NCBI GenBank assembly: GCA_964036155.1
Contig: OZ038422.1
Span: 10,997,201 to 11,061,200, forward strand
Origin: Diploscapter coronatus
Lineage: Eukaryota > Nematoda > Chromadorea > Rhabditida > Rhabditidae
Direction: 5' to 3'
Length of the DNA stretch: 64,000 bases
Position 1 is the first letter of the stretch; the number at the start of each line of letters is the position of its first letter. The notes under the pieces were generated by a model, which saw only the letters and a list, made by a program, of their open reading frames with translations, ran no database searches and was not told the origin of the DNA. Made by a program: the position numbers and the translations under genes. Positions 1 to 11,100 of this stretch are shown one piece after another.

Positions 1-1648
1 GGCTTTTGAAACGTGAAAACGTGGAGGAGGGAAAGTCGGCTGAGATAATCAAGAAACTCTCAGAGAAGCTGAAAAGTCAGGAGAAATGGAAGCAAGTGGT
101 CGAAGGAAATGAGGTTCAGAATCAGGCCAGGGAAACGGTAATTTTTCAATTTATCTTCATTTTTGAGAATTTGAAAGAAAACATATTCAATAATAAGATC
201 CCTTTTTGAAAATATAGATTTTTCTTTAAAATGAGGTTTTCTAGTAAAAGAATCGATTTTCATCGAGGGTGGGTAGAATTTAAGATTGTTTAATGTGCTC
301 ACCTAAAAATTTTCAGAACGTGCCTCCAACCTGCCTACCCACGTTAAATGTCTACATCAAAGCGGGTCAATGGAGAAAACTCGGCCAACAATTCAGAACG
401 ATGAGCCAAAAAGAGGCGGTCAAAAGTCCAGGTTTGATTATCTTCTTGAAATTATTACTGACAAAGATTTCAGCGTCTTCGATCTTCCATGGAGCCCTGA
501 TCCAACAAGCAAATGGACTGATTGAGGAAGTTTCAAGGAGAAAGGAGGAAATCAAAAGGTTGGAATTTTAACTTTATTTTTCAGAAAATACAAATTGCTT
601 TTAAGAACCTCATTTTTTCAGACTTGCCGCTAGACTCGAAATCCTGAGAGCTAATAAAGAGCAGAGATTGAGGAATCTGAATGAAGGCATAGAGGATGAA
701 GGAGACTTCGAGGTGAACATTTGAAAATACAAGTCCCGCCCCTATTTTGTCAGAATATTCGAATTTTCAGAATTCGGATGCATTTTCTGATGCGAGCACA
801 GTGTCGAATGCGAGCAGAGGTACGGGAAGGAGTAGGTCCAGTAGAGCGAGCACTACGGCGACTATGAGAAAAAGGAAACAGGTAGGAATAAAAACAACTG
901 AAATCGTTAAAATTAAAAGGAAGTCGTCCGTGATTTTAAAAATTCTTTCTGACTTTTAAATTGTAGTTTGATTTTGCTCTATTTCAGATTGAAAAGAAGA
1001 AACAGTCCCTGAAAGAAGGCGGTCAATACGAGGACTCGGCGATTTTGCTCGCTTTGAAAGGGCATTGCGAGTGGATTAATGGGCAGTTTGGTGAGAAATT
1101 TTTATGAATTAAAAAAATTTATTTTTAATTTTATCGTTTTCCACGTTCTTAATTTTCAGGCGAAGTCTCTCAGTTCCTCTATTGCCTGGTGCGATTCGAT
1201 GGTTACGAGCTGGCCGCAAAACTGCAAAATTCGTTCGATGATTTGATCAAAACGGCGAACTTCTGGACTCCACATGCTTGGCCTCACAGAATCCATCCGA
1301 GACATTTGCCCGGACCCATTCAGACTTTGGTGGGATTTTTAAAATTACTTTTTGAAAGAAAAACTACATAATTAAAAATGGAGATTTTTTCGCAAATATC
1401 CTTTTCCAACAAGTAATTGTTTTATTTGAAGAATATACTGATTTTTAAAAATTGAATTTTGTTCAGTATCTCAACAAAGATGATATCTTCGAATACCCAG
1501 AAGGAGGAGGCATGCCCCAATTTTTGGTCCTCGGTAAGTCAAAAATAACGTTTTCGAAGCTCAAAAATACATTTCAGAACCCGAAATGATCCCGCCGGCG
1601 ATAACGAGTGATGTCAATTGGAAATTCCATATGCTAGAGGGAATATGA
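1..1648 (+). CDS. elpc-1: Elongator complex protein 1 (ELP1/IKAP), C-terminal part
   Basis: This is the 3' end of the gene for the scaffold subunit of Elongator, the complex that modifies wobble uridines in tRNA; the 5' part lies before the window. Exons inferred: 1-137, 317-431, 474-558, 622-712, 771-881, 988-1090, 1160-1329, 1467-1533 and 1578-1648, about 315 residues in all. Three marks identify it. A Ser-rich stretch after an acidic segment (DAFSDASTVSNASRG) is followed by a basic patch (RKRKQIEKKKQSLKEG) that matches the conserved KKHSLKEG region of ELP1. The protein ends in IPPAITSDVNWKF, like the family terminus IPP-x-I-x-x-x-x-x-WK. The intron at 432-473 is only 42 nt and has no in-frame stop, so retention would add 14 residues. 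KRTCAP2 starts 233 nt downstream on the same strand. Family assignment is firm; individual splice sites are less so. Confidence 0.9.
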
Positions 1649-1861
1649 ATTTGTTTTTTTCTTGTAAAATCCAGTTTTTGGATTTTTACAAATTGTTGGA
1701 TCTCTTCTCGTTGTTTTTATTGATTGGTTTGTTGATTTTGAAAATTTATCAATCATTGTTGATTTTGAAATGAATTTATTGATTTTTTTTATTTTGAAGA
1801 TATGGATTACTCGGTTTTAGACCGTGAATATTTTAAATTTTCGAATTTTTTAAATTTTGGG

Positions 1862-1871
1862 CTAATTTTAG
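1862..1871 (+). promoter_or_regulatory. Candidate trans-splice acceptor of the KRTCAP2 gene
   Basis: GCTAATTTTAG ends ten bases before the ATG at 1882 and about 220 nt after the upstream stop codon. That is the arrangement expected for a downstream operon gene receiving a spliced leader. This is inferred from sequence only. Confidence 0.45.
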
Positions 1872-1881
1872 AAAATTGAAA

Positions 1882-2692
1882 ATGGCTGGAGATTCTTTCG
1901 GCCGAAGCGCGTTCATCAGTTTTGCTATCACTCTGGGGCTTGTTGGAGCGGGACTTTTCTTCAAGGGTAAAACTTTTAATTTGCCCATGTTTTTTTTGGA
2001 AAAAAACTCTTACCTTTTCAGGTGAAAAATATTTTTAAAATTAGCTTTTTATTTATTCCTTCTAATTAGGTTTAAGTAAAATAAACTAGAAAAAATACAA
2101 ATTAGAAAAATAATTGTTAAAATAAAAATATTTGTAAAAATCAGCCGATCTCGCCTCGTCTCGTGGTGGCACTCTGATTGCGGGTTGCATGGGTGCGGCC
2201 GAGTTCGTCTTCCTGCTGACCGCCATCAGCAACCTGGAGATGAGTTATGGGGGTGAGGACGCCAAGTCGGGATGGATCGAGGTGATTTTCCATTTCTTTA
2301 ACGCCATTTTATTTTTAATATTTTTTATTGTTATATTTATAGTTTCCCTATGAATTATTTACTTTTTAATCACTTTTACTATGCTCCTAGATAAGCTGAT
2401 AAATTATTCTTTTAATAACATTTCCGAAAGTGCAAATAGCGAGTATCTTCGAAGCACAAATGTTTAATTTTGATTTAGGTTTTAATCGCGCTTCTCGGAG
2501 CCCTGGTTTCGACGATTTTCGTTCACAGAATTGCAGCCTCAATTTGTCTTTTGGGATCAGGTTTTGTTTTATTTTGAAAAATCGCAAATTGCAAATTAAG
2601 GAGCCCTGCTCTTTTTCCTAACCTCGATTTCTAATCAGACCTATGGAAATTATAATCAAGCTACCCTGGCTTCTGGAAAGAAGAGAAAATAG
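1882..2692 (+). CDS. KRTCAP2-family oligosaccharyltransferase subunit
   Basis: A small multi-pass membrane protein of 131 residues (human KRTCAP2 has 136). It belongs to the family that joins the STT3A-type oligosaccharyltransferase in the ER membrane and helps couple it to the translocon. Exons: 1882-1966, 2145-2281, 2479-2560 and 2601-2692. Hydrophobic segments lie at about residues 11-28, 38-52, 74-92 and 95-110. Two segments match the family: the core EFVFLLTAISNLE, like the family's FVFSLTAFNNLE, and FVHRIAASICLLGSG, like LIHRVCVTTCFIFS. The tail is short and basic (GKKRK). The last intron (2561-2600) is 40 nt with an AAG acceptor; using it restores the conserved C-terminal segment, whereas reading through stops after VLF. 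The gene lies between ELP1 and TM2D3 with gaps of about 235-240 nt. Confidence 0.88.
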
Positions 2693-2826
2693 ACAGCACT
2701 TTTATGGGAACTTTGTCTCTGTCGCTTTACCTTCGTGATATTTTATTTATGGGTTTTGTAAATTACCAAATTTCTGGGACATTATCTTACATTCAGGGCG
2801 TATTTTATTTATTTTTGTAGCGAAGT

Positions 2827-2832
2827 AATAAA
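2827..2832 (+). terminator. Poly(A) signal AATAAA of the KRTCAP2 gene
   Basis: A canonical AATAAA lies 135 nt after the KRTCAP2 stop and about 100 nt before the next ATG, the usual position for an internal 3' end in a nematode operon. Confidence 0.5.
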
Positions 2833-2933
2833 TTTAGATTTTCAGACTATTTTTATTTGAAGTGAAGAAGGTTCTAGGCCTTTATGATATTTTAAAAATT
2901 GAAATGTGATTTTTAAATTTTTAAAGTGTTTAG

Positions 2934-4129
2934 ATGATCCACCAAATTTTGTACGCATTCCTGGCGACATCGATAAACGCGCAATGGCAATACTACAATA
3001 CTCCTAAGTCCAGGAGGATTCCCAGTATTTAGTGCGTTTTTATGAAAGAATGAATATTTTAAATTGAAATTTCTCAAGTTGAGTCTGAAACTGATTTATA
3101 TAAATCAAAATTATTTTTAAAACTTAGTTTGAAAAAGTTGGCAAATTAAAATTTCAGCTGCAACCAAGTCGACTGCACCCAGGATGCGAGTTGCATGAAG
3201 TGCGATTTTCCCCAATTCTGCGAGTTCAATCAGGCAGAATTTCAAAAGTCAACGTTTTATGAAAATCGCAATTTTCAGACCTACACCGTAAGTTGCACGA
3301 CTGTAAAGGATTGCGGTGGACATGCGGTTTCTTTTCTGAAAATGGCTAAGTGCCGGTAAAATTTAAGAATTAGAAATTTTAAAATTAATCTCAATTTTTC
3401 GAGAAAAAAAAATGCCCATTTTCAGGTACTGCTATCAAACGGAGCCCTCCGAATACACCTGCCAACCACTTGCGAATTGCACGACGACCACGAGAGTCCC
3501 CAGGCGAACCATCTGCCAGGTCCATCCTAATATCATTTGCATGGGACGACGGCAGTTTCAGAGGAGTGAATTGTGGGTTCTTTGATTTTCTGAAATTATA
3601 TAATCCGTTTTTGAGGCTTATCCTCTAACATATGATTTCAGTTTTCTAAATGCTATAGTAATCTACAGAGTGTTCACTTATATATTTTCCCATACATTTT
3701 ACGGATAGCTTTACCTAAAAAATGTTTTCGATGACCAATCGCAGGCTTAATGTAAAAAAAAAACTTAGAAATAGAAATGAGTACGCTGTCAATTTTATTT
3801 TCGCTTTTCAGCTGCAACTGGTCGTCCGGAATTAGCTGGTCGAAGTCGATGATGCTTTCAATTTTACTGGGTAAGGAATTTGAAAAGTTAAAACTCCTTA
3901 AAAATATACTTTGAAAATTAGCATATTTCTTAAAAATTGCTTTTTATTTCAAGATTCATTTGTTACTCTTCCAGGCGGTTTCGGGGCAGATCGATTTTAC
4001 CTGGGCCATTGGAAATCTGCGATGGGAAAACTGTTCAGTTTTGGAGGCCTAGGAATTTGGACTATCGTGGACATTATTTTGATAGCAACCGGATATCTGA
4101 GACCAGCCGATGGGTCGGTTTATATTTAA
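2934..4129 (+). CDS. TM2 domain protein, TM2D3 / almondex type
   Basis: A predicted type of membrane protein of about 203 residues with a signal peptide (residues 1-16, cleavage after SINA), a Cys-rich extracellular part and a C-terminal TM2 hairpin. TM2D3 in flies (almondex) acts in Notch signalling; the nematode role is not shown here. Exons: 2934-3031, 3158-3233, 3279-3355, 3426-3572, 3812-3870 and 3975-4129. The TM2 domain is diagnostic: [12 protein letters not shown], then [16 protein letters not shown] with the DRF motif, and the terminal PADGSVYI matches the family's PADGSLYI. The Cys-rich part includes [10 protein letters not shown] and [14 protein letters not shown]. The intron at 3234-3278 appears to use a GC donor (CAG|GCAGAA). 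It is 45 nt, a multiple of three and stop-free, so it could instead be coding. A TTTAG acceptor abuts the ATG, suggesting trans-splicing right at the start codon. Confidence 0.9.
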
Positions 4130-5031
4130 TGATGCAAGGTTAGTTTGAACTTTATCTTTTGAAAAACATTAATTGACTCGGAAAATTTAGGAAGAAATGA
4201 TATTCCCAATATTCCTATGAAAAAACTAAAACTATGATAAGATGGATGGATATTTTGGAATAAACACAAGAAGATAATAACTCCCTCTTGCCTTAAAATT
4301 TTGCTCACACTTGAAATATTTTCTATTCTTTTTCTTCGGAATACCCCCTCTTTAAAATTCACAAAGCACTGGTAATTTCATAACTTGAACTTCCTTCAAA
4401 CATTATGAAATTTCTACTTACGGTTCTGAAAGCAGCAAATGTTTCAAATTTGATCTCGAAATTTTGAATTTTCGTGATTTTTCCTTTCCAAAAGATTTCA
4501 GAAAATTCCTGACTTGACTTTTTCTAGTCTAAAGCTTTGTAAATAATAATTTATCAGGGTAAAAGTGATCGATAATAATAAATTAGAAAAGATGAGTAGT
4601 TACGTAACGCATGACATATCAGAGTGACACGATTAACATAAAAGGAAAAGTGACGTAATCAAAGGAAGGAGAATATGATAAACGGATAGATTTAATCCGA
4701 TAACAATAAGGAAAATGATTGACAAATAAATAAGAGAAAGAGTTGATATCAAAAATAATATCTGTCCCAGCTTCATTAAATTCGAAGTTGAAGTTAAAAG
4801 TTTTCACAACAATAGACCTGATTAGCAAAAAATGGAAGAACGAAAACACACTTCATTATATTTGAAGTTAAAGTAAAAAAGCAAGAAAAATATGGAAATC
4901 CGATCAATATGTAAACCAAGGAAATGCAGTCACGAGGTTAATTTTCATAATGACCGCCACGAAGACTCTCCATCCATTGTTTGGTGAGAGCTTCCTGAAA
5001 TATGGTATAGTCTAGGACCCGTAATGGCGAT
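4130..5031. other. Convergent intergenic spacer, no gene seen
   Basis: AT-rich sequence between the end of the TM2 gene (plus) and the end of the small minus-strand gene. An AATAAA at 4259-4264 is a reasonable poly(A) signal for the TM2 gene. The short open frames here have no family resemblance and no codon bias. Confidence 0.6.
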
Positions 5032-5475
5032 TCAAAATCCTACTTGCTCGACCCGGGCCTTGTTTTTATTTTCGTATGATACCGGATCGCGACGGCGGAT
5101 TTTCCCCTTCTCATCCACATCCTCATAGCCCTCGATTCGGGTGTCTGTTTTTAGTAGCTGGTTTTTCCTTGTTCTTCTTTGCTTACCGTTATTCCAGGGC
5201 GGCCGATTGTCTAGGGAGCTCTTCTGAACGATTCGCTTCTTTTTTCGAGGTTTCTGATGGGTTATTCTGTCCGCCAAGTCGGTGAGGTCTTCATCAAGCT
5301 CTTCGAGAAAGTCTTTGCTCTGAAAAGTTCGCTTTTACATTTTGTTTTTTCTCTATTTTTAGTTATTTCGATGTTTTCTTGGCTATTTTGGGTGAAAACA
5401 ACCTACCCTTCGTCGCTCAGCAGTTTTTGGCGCTGGCGTACTCTTGGAGCGATTATGACGGGAATAAGAAGACAT
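5032..5475 (-). CDS. Small basic protein of unknown function
   Basis: A three-exon minus-strand gene (5407-5475, 5187-5319, 5032-5144) predicted to encode 104 residues. I do not recognise the family. The protein is polar and highly charged. It has a Ser/Arg-rich N-terminus (MSSYSRHNRSKSTPAPK), an acidic helix-like stretch (SKDFLEELDEDLTDLADRI), a lysine/arginine cluster (QKPRKKKR, a possible nuclear localisation signal), and the motif PPWNN before a charged C-terminus ending KARVEQVGF. It has no signal peptide or membrane segment. Codon usage and phase-consistent splice sites support it as real. The intron between exons 2 and 3 (5145-5186) is 42 nt, stop-free and in phase, so a 118-residue form without that splice is possible. 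The start is the first ATG after an upstream in-frame stop. Confidence 0.65.
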
Positions 5476-5727
5476 GTTAAAAGGCCGAGAATAGAGCTCC
5501 CAGAATTTCAATTGATCTAGCACTTTGAATAAGTAAGGTTTTTACGAAACGTGTTGTCAAGTTGTTTGTGAGTGTGTTCAGGTACGAGGACTCACGGGAC
5601 GGCACAGACGACGCGAATTTTCGATGGATGCTTTTCAAATTCGGCTCTTGGAACCTCACTTTCTTCCCTTTTCTTTGTTTGAGGTTTGCTTCATGCAGCC
5701 CAGGGCTACTAGGAGAAAATTGTCAAC

Positions 5728-5763
5728 GCCTAGGCATCTACGCGCCGAAAGGCGTTACTAGGC
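5728..5763. repeat. Hairpin with GAAA tetraloop in a GC-rich island
   Basis: GCCTAG at the left pairs with CTAGGC at the right. An inner CGCC-GAAA-GGCG stem closes on a GNRA-type loop. The hairpin sits in the middle of a 300-bp GC-rich island in otherwise AT-rich DNA. It could be a structured RNA or a remnant of an exon or mobile element; the sequence alone does not decide. Confidence 0.4.
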
Positions 5764-6149
5764 AGCTGTGCGAATTGGGAGAAACAACCCGAGGAATCTT
5801 CCGGACTTCCCCCGGATTCGCGAAAGACCAAAGTTCGGGGAAGACGTGGAAGGAACACAAGGTTGGATGAACGGACGCTTCTTTATCGCACTTCGACAGG
5901 AATGAATGCAAGTGCGGAGATGGTGCGAAAAGTGTTTGACAATTTTTTCAGCTTTCCTAGGGACGAGGTTCCTGAGAAAAACTCATTAAAATTTCTAAGT
6001 TACAGTAACAAAAGTTAAATCCTGAACAATTTGACAAATTCTCTGATGCAAACATTCTATCATTCACATGAAAAAGTGAAAATAACTTTGGCAAACACTG
6101 ATTCGTAGTTCTAAAAAACCTCCCCATCATTTTACAGAAATCATATCAG

Positions 6150-6215
6150 CAGAGATGCGCAACGCAGTGCGATTGTAAATGATCGTTTCCTGCGGGGACG
6201 CGTCGCGCTGTTGAA
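6150..6215. repeat. Possible decayed MITE terminus
   Basis: The stretch with GCGCAACGCAGTGCGATTG and, further on, TGCGGGGACGCGTCGCGCT resembles, in rearranged and diverged form, the right end of the inverted-repeat element at 39871-40143 (AATCGCGCAGTGCGCAC and TTGCGGACGCTCCGCGCT). The similarity is imperfect and was judged by eye. Confidence 0.3.
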
Positions 6216-8114
6216 ATAACAAATTGGTGATGAACGGCAGAGAAGGCACGCCACATAAAAACGATAATATTATCTTTGCAAATCATGTAACTGATAAATT
6301 GATAAGGACGCGCCTCGATATTTTACCGCTTCCTTTGACAACAACCGTTCAGTTTTTCAAATTTTTTTTGGTAAATTTGGACAGGTAGGGATTGTTATTT
6401 TAACATTTTAATTCAGAAATCTCTTTATATTCGTAATTTTTAAGTTTTCACTTTTAACTTCTCAGTCTTATCATTCTTGTCACGCCATTTTGCAATACAT
6501 CTAATTCTTTCCTAAATACAACACGGTCAGTGGTAGTTGTGGAATGCGAAAAAACCATCACTAGAATGATGATTCTCTCGTGAATGAAATACGGATGATG
6601 AATGACAATATGTCGCTTGGTTCAGGCAAAAATTCAAATAGTGATCTCCAAATACACTTATCTTTCTTCGGTGATCGATTTCCGGTGGGCCATAAAAATT
6701 TGCGCGTCCCCTGTGTTCAATAACTTTTGACATGCAATGACAAATCGACATAGTGCAATGCAGAACTTATCCAATCTATCATAATTGCGCAAGTCAACCC
6801 GCTGTAAACTTTTCTGAATAACTTGGACTAATTCATTAGGAAATAATTAGCTGATAAAGTATGCTAACTTTTGCCAACCCTAATACCTTTTTCTTGCCAT
6901 TTCAGATGACCTTAGGATGGGTCATTAAATCTAGCTGATTTCCGTTAGTTGGTTTTATCGACTTTCTCCCAAGAGCCATATACTGTAAGATGGTGGGCAT
7001 AAAATTGCGTAACTTGTCAACAGAATATTAGAACATAGTTGATTTAAAAGCGACTAGCTTTGTAGATAAGAATTATGGTTAGTTGAGATTCGAAATATTG
7101 ATATTCTTCTTTGTCAAACAAAAACACTTCAACTATTATAAATTTATTAATTTTCTGTCAAAACTCATAAATTCTCGACTTGGATATCGAAAACAAAGGA
7201 AAATAAATGCGCATTTTAAGTGGTGGGTGCGTAAATTATAAATTGACAAAGGTTACATAAAATACCTAAAATTAAAACTTTGCTGATGGATAGTGATTTA
7301 ACGGGGATGAGATAAAATGTGATAATACAATAAATAAAAATATGCGTTTCAGACAATCAAAATACAGTTATACGAAATTGTTAAATTCAAGCTAAAAAGT
7401 AAAATATTCAAATTTGTATGATGAGAGAAGAGAGAAAGGAGGAAAAGCTCAAAGGTAGAACCCTATAGAAACGGTAAAAGGACAATTGTTATTTTTCAGA
7501 TAAATGCATATCATATCGTAACTCTTATAAAATAAGCCGTCCGTCTGTACTTTATGTCAAAGTGATTATGGCATTAAAAATTTAGAAGAGAAATGGGTAA
7601 AAAATTTTGGACTATGATGGGAAAATAAGAAATACTGTGTAGTTTTATCACTTCAATTCATTACGAAATACTTTCGAAAGTCATGATAATTATGGAAAGG
7701 GGTTTCGATAAATTGAGACGAAAAGTTTCAAAGTCGCAAATTGATGATGCCAATTTTTACAAACAATAAAAATGACGAAGAGAAAAAATATTGCGTAGTC
7801 AGTTTAGGTTTACAGGTTTTCTGAATAAAATGATGATTTTTATCGAGATTAAGAACCAAATCAAAATGCAACAATATTTCTCAGTTTTCTTGCAACATTG
7901 TTAGATGACTCGATAATTTTGCTAGAGGCTGCCATTTTGACTAAGAAACTGATCAGTTTGGTAAAAGTTGAAATTTTAGCAGCCAGTCAAATGGTCGTAT
8001 CTCTTGTACGAGGCAGATAAGGATAATTGGTGGTTTTAGCAGAAATCTTCAAATTTTATCGATGAAAAGGAACTTTTTAGACTTGAAAGATAAAATTTGA
8101 TGTTTCTGACGATT

Positions 8115-11100
8115 TTAGTGGGTTGATGTTGAGAGGTTGACGGCTCCAGCTGAAGCGCTCGTAGTTGGTGTGGCTAGCGGATTCTGTGATGCACCGTTGG
8201 CATTATTGACATTCGCTGTATTGGGCGATGGCGTGCTCGACCCGTTTTTGGAAGATGGCGCCGGCGATGGCGAGGACGAAGCGGCGAGTTCTGAGGGTGC
8301 AGCGCCTAAAATATCATCGTAATTTACTCGACTCGAGCGGCATTTTATGTTTTAAAGGCAGTTTTTGAATTCATGGATTGAGTTCCGGGAAGGACACGAC
8401 TAGGTAATTATCTAATTAGAGCGGTCCGAGAGAAAGGATATGCCATGTCTATGCTATTATAAGAGGAATATTTGACAAGGTCGTCTGTCGCTAGTATAAG
8501 TGATGGCTATCTGAACGAGTGTCAATGGTTTGTCAAAATAATGAGCAGAATTTGGAATTTTCTAAATTTCCTAGTTAAAAGGGCAAAGTTCTTATCAAAT
8601 TGTCAGTGTATCATGGTCAAAGCGACAAAACTCGCATGTCGTTCAAAATCATTCGAACAAGATTACAATCGCTAGATTCGAGACATTACAAGTGATAAGA
8701 AACACTTGTCATTTTTCGGATAATCCACGTTTTATCTTTAGATTGAACCTTGCCTCTTCGTGTATTTTGCTCGACAGTTTCAGAGAAGCCAATTATTCGG
8801 CGGTTTGCGTGATCAAGTTAGAGTTTTTCGCGCCGAAAGACACCAAAATGTCTAGATTTCGCATTTGACTTCTTGGTTATTAGGGGATTAGCAGCGAAAA
8901 TGATAACGAATTACATGCAATCGAAAGTTTTAAGCATAGAAATGGTGAAAGCTACGTTGTAACTTTGATTTTTTATTAATTTTTTCTTACCGTTGGCTAG
9001 GTTAGCCGGTGCAGCTAAACCCATCAATGCTAGTGGGTTAAACATGGCAAATGGGGGTGGTGCCGGTCCGTTCGGTGGGCGAAGTCCCTAAAGTTTCCGG
9101 ATAAATGGGGCTTTGTTTGGTCATCTTTACCTGCATGGCAGCGAAAAACTGCGTCGGGAATCCTTGAGGGAACCGAGCAGCCATCGTAGCGAACATTTGC
9201 TGCTGAATGGCCTGCATCTGCTCTGGAGTCAGACCCTCGACGGCCGGCTGTCCCTCCTTCTTCGAGCTGCCAGCCTCCGACGTCTTCTCGTCATCGTCCT
9301 TCACTCTGCTGGCATTGGGCGAAATCTGATCAGCAATGCTCCAAATCTTGTTGCCAACAAGCTTCTTCGATGGAGAATTATCGCCTTTGAGATTGTTGTT
9401 GATCGATGCCAATGAGATCTCGGAGTCTAAAAATGGTTGAGTTGACCGATTTTCAATGAATTGAGTTTTTCTTACCATCTTTTCGGTCTGATCCTCCACT
9501 CGTGCTGCTGCTCGGTCTGTCAATCGCATCGATATCAGCCAAATCGTCGTCATCGTCGTCACCTCGTCGATTCTGAGGAGACCAGGTCATCTTGTTCTCC
9601 TTCTTCAATCGACGGCGTGCATTCGCAAACCACGTTGAAACCTAAATTTGCTAGAATAAGATCTTTGTTCCCCAGCAAATTTCACTGGCGTGAGAGTGGG
9701 TTTTATTGCTACACGATCGACATCGATATTTTAGCGGCCATATGTTATGTGCTGATTTTGAGATAAGGTTGGTTGATGGGTCTGTGGGACTGTTACCATT
9801 TGCACTGGCTAGTGCGTCCTTGGGCACATTAGGTAACTTGCCCCGACCAGCATTTCTAGCGAATGAAGTCATTTCCCGTTACACGCGGCATAAATCTTCC
9901 CCCACTCCTGATTGCTGGTGTGTAGGTAAGACAGATTCGTCGCGACTCGCGCAATAATCAGATTTTGGCATCTTTAGTGGATGAGATAGTGGGGAAATTT
10001 ATGAGTGTGTACAGCAAGAGAAAGGACAACTGACAAGGTGCTTGGGGGTAATGAAATCGCAAGTGTCACTGATCGTACAGAAAGATATGAGAAAAGGGGT
10101 ATGCGATTTTTTCGGGGTATTTCTCCCTAGAACTATGTTAATGAAGGTCTTGACATTGCATTCAAGATTTACAAAATCCCCACTTGTACTTGGCATTTTC
10201 GAATGGGTAACTCTCAAGGGTCTGATACAGTGACAGTGGTCGCTAATTCTCTAATTGCTGACTACTGTCGCGGCGATAGCTTTACAACTCACTGTCTTAC
10301 CCTCCATCGCTCGGTGCTTGGGGGAAAGCAATATCCTCTTTCTGCGTTCAATAATCCGATCATCAGATCTTCTAAGGTATTTAGGTATTTACTGTCGGCC
10401 TCTTTCTCCTCTTGCGTCTTTGCCCTCTCAGAACTTCAGCGCTTTGCTGCAATCTCTAGTGAAAAAGACGAAACACACCATATTCAATTTCAACCTGGCC
10501 TTAATCCGGGCTGTTGCTTAAAGACGTCGCTGTCGTTGTCGCAAAACTTTACGATTTTGTAAGTAGTGTTGTAAAACTGGGTGTAGTTGAAAACATGGAG
10601 GACAAAAAATTTGGAAAGCATGGATACTGTATGTTTTACCAGATGTTATTGTTCGCTTTTGAGTAATTGATCTCATACAGCTATTTTGTGCAGATTTCCG
10701 CGCGGGCGTTCTCTTGTAGACTCACTGACCCATAGGCTAATAAGTGGTCGATTCATCAATAGTTGCCAAACATGGCATTTTCGCTCCCATCGTTTCTCGC
10801 ACTTTTGACTATTGGCACCTGCCTTTAGCGCGCCCTTTGATCCCAACCGCCCAATATGTGTTATCTCAAATTCACGCACTATTTCTCCCACACCAACATG
10901 TGAGCACAATATTCTTCACTTCTGCTAATAGGCAGATGTCCTAATGATAAACGATGCGATGGTATTATGACACTAGAGCAAATCGTAAATAGGATAATTG
11001 TCGGAAGTACTGGAGTTGAAAGGAAGGACGCTGTGCTTGTAGGCGGAATTAGGCATATCGCTTTCAAATTAGCCCAAGATCTCTGAGAGCTAGATTACCT

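Larger units (their letters stand above)
5476..8114. other. Intergenic region containing a GC-rich island
   Basis: Non-coding spacer between the start of the small minus-strand gene and the 3' end of the Iroquois gene. Most of it is AT-rich and featureless. The exception is roughly 5590-5880, clearly more GC-rich than its flanks, with a hairpin at 5728-5763. Around 6150-6215 is a sequence similar to the terminal repeat of the MITE-like element at 39.9 kb. No convincing exon was found on either strand. Confidence 0.55.

Noticed and set aside
3661..3700. CAGAGTGTTCACTTATAT, reminiscent of DNA-transposon ends
   Set aside because: No inverted partner nearby and it lies inside a TM2D3 intron; too little to call an element.
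5562..5870. 102-codon open frame on the plus strand
   Set aside because: It coincides with the GC-rich island, which lowers stop frequency; no homology or splice structure. The island is reported as a finding instead.
8137..8322. Ala/Gly-rich open frame on the plus strand
   Set aside because: It is the antisense of the last Iroquois coding exon, which has good splice signals and continues the protein in phase.
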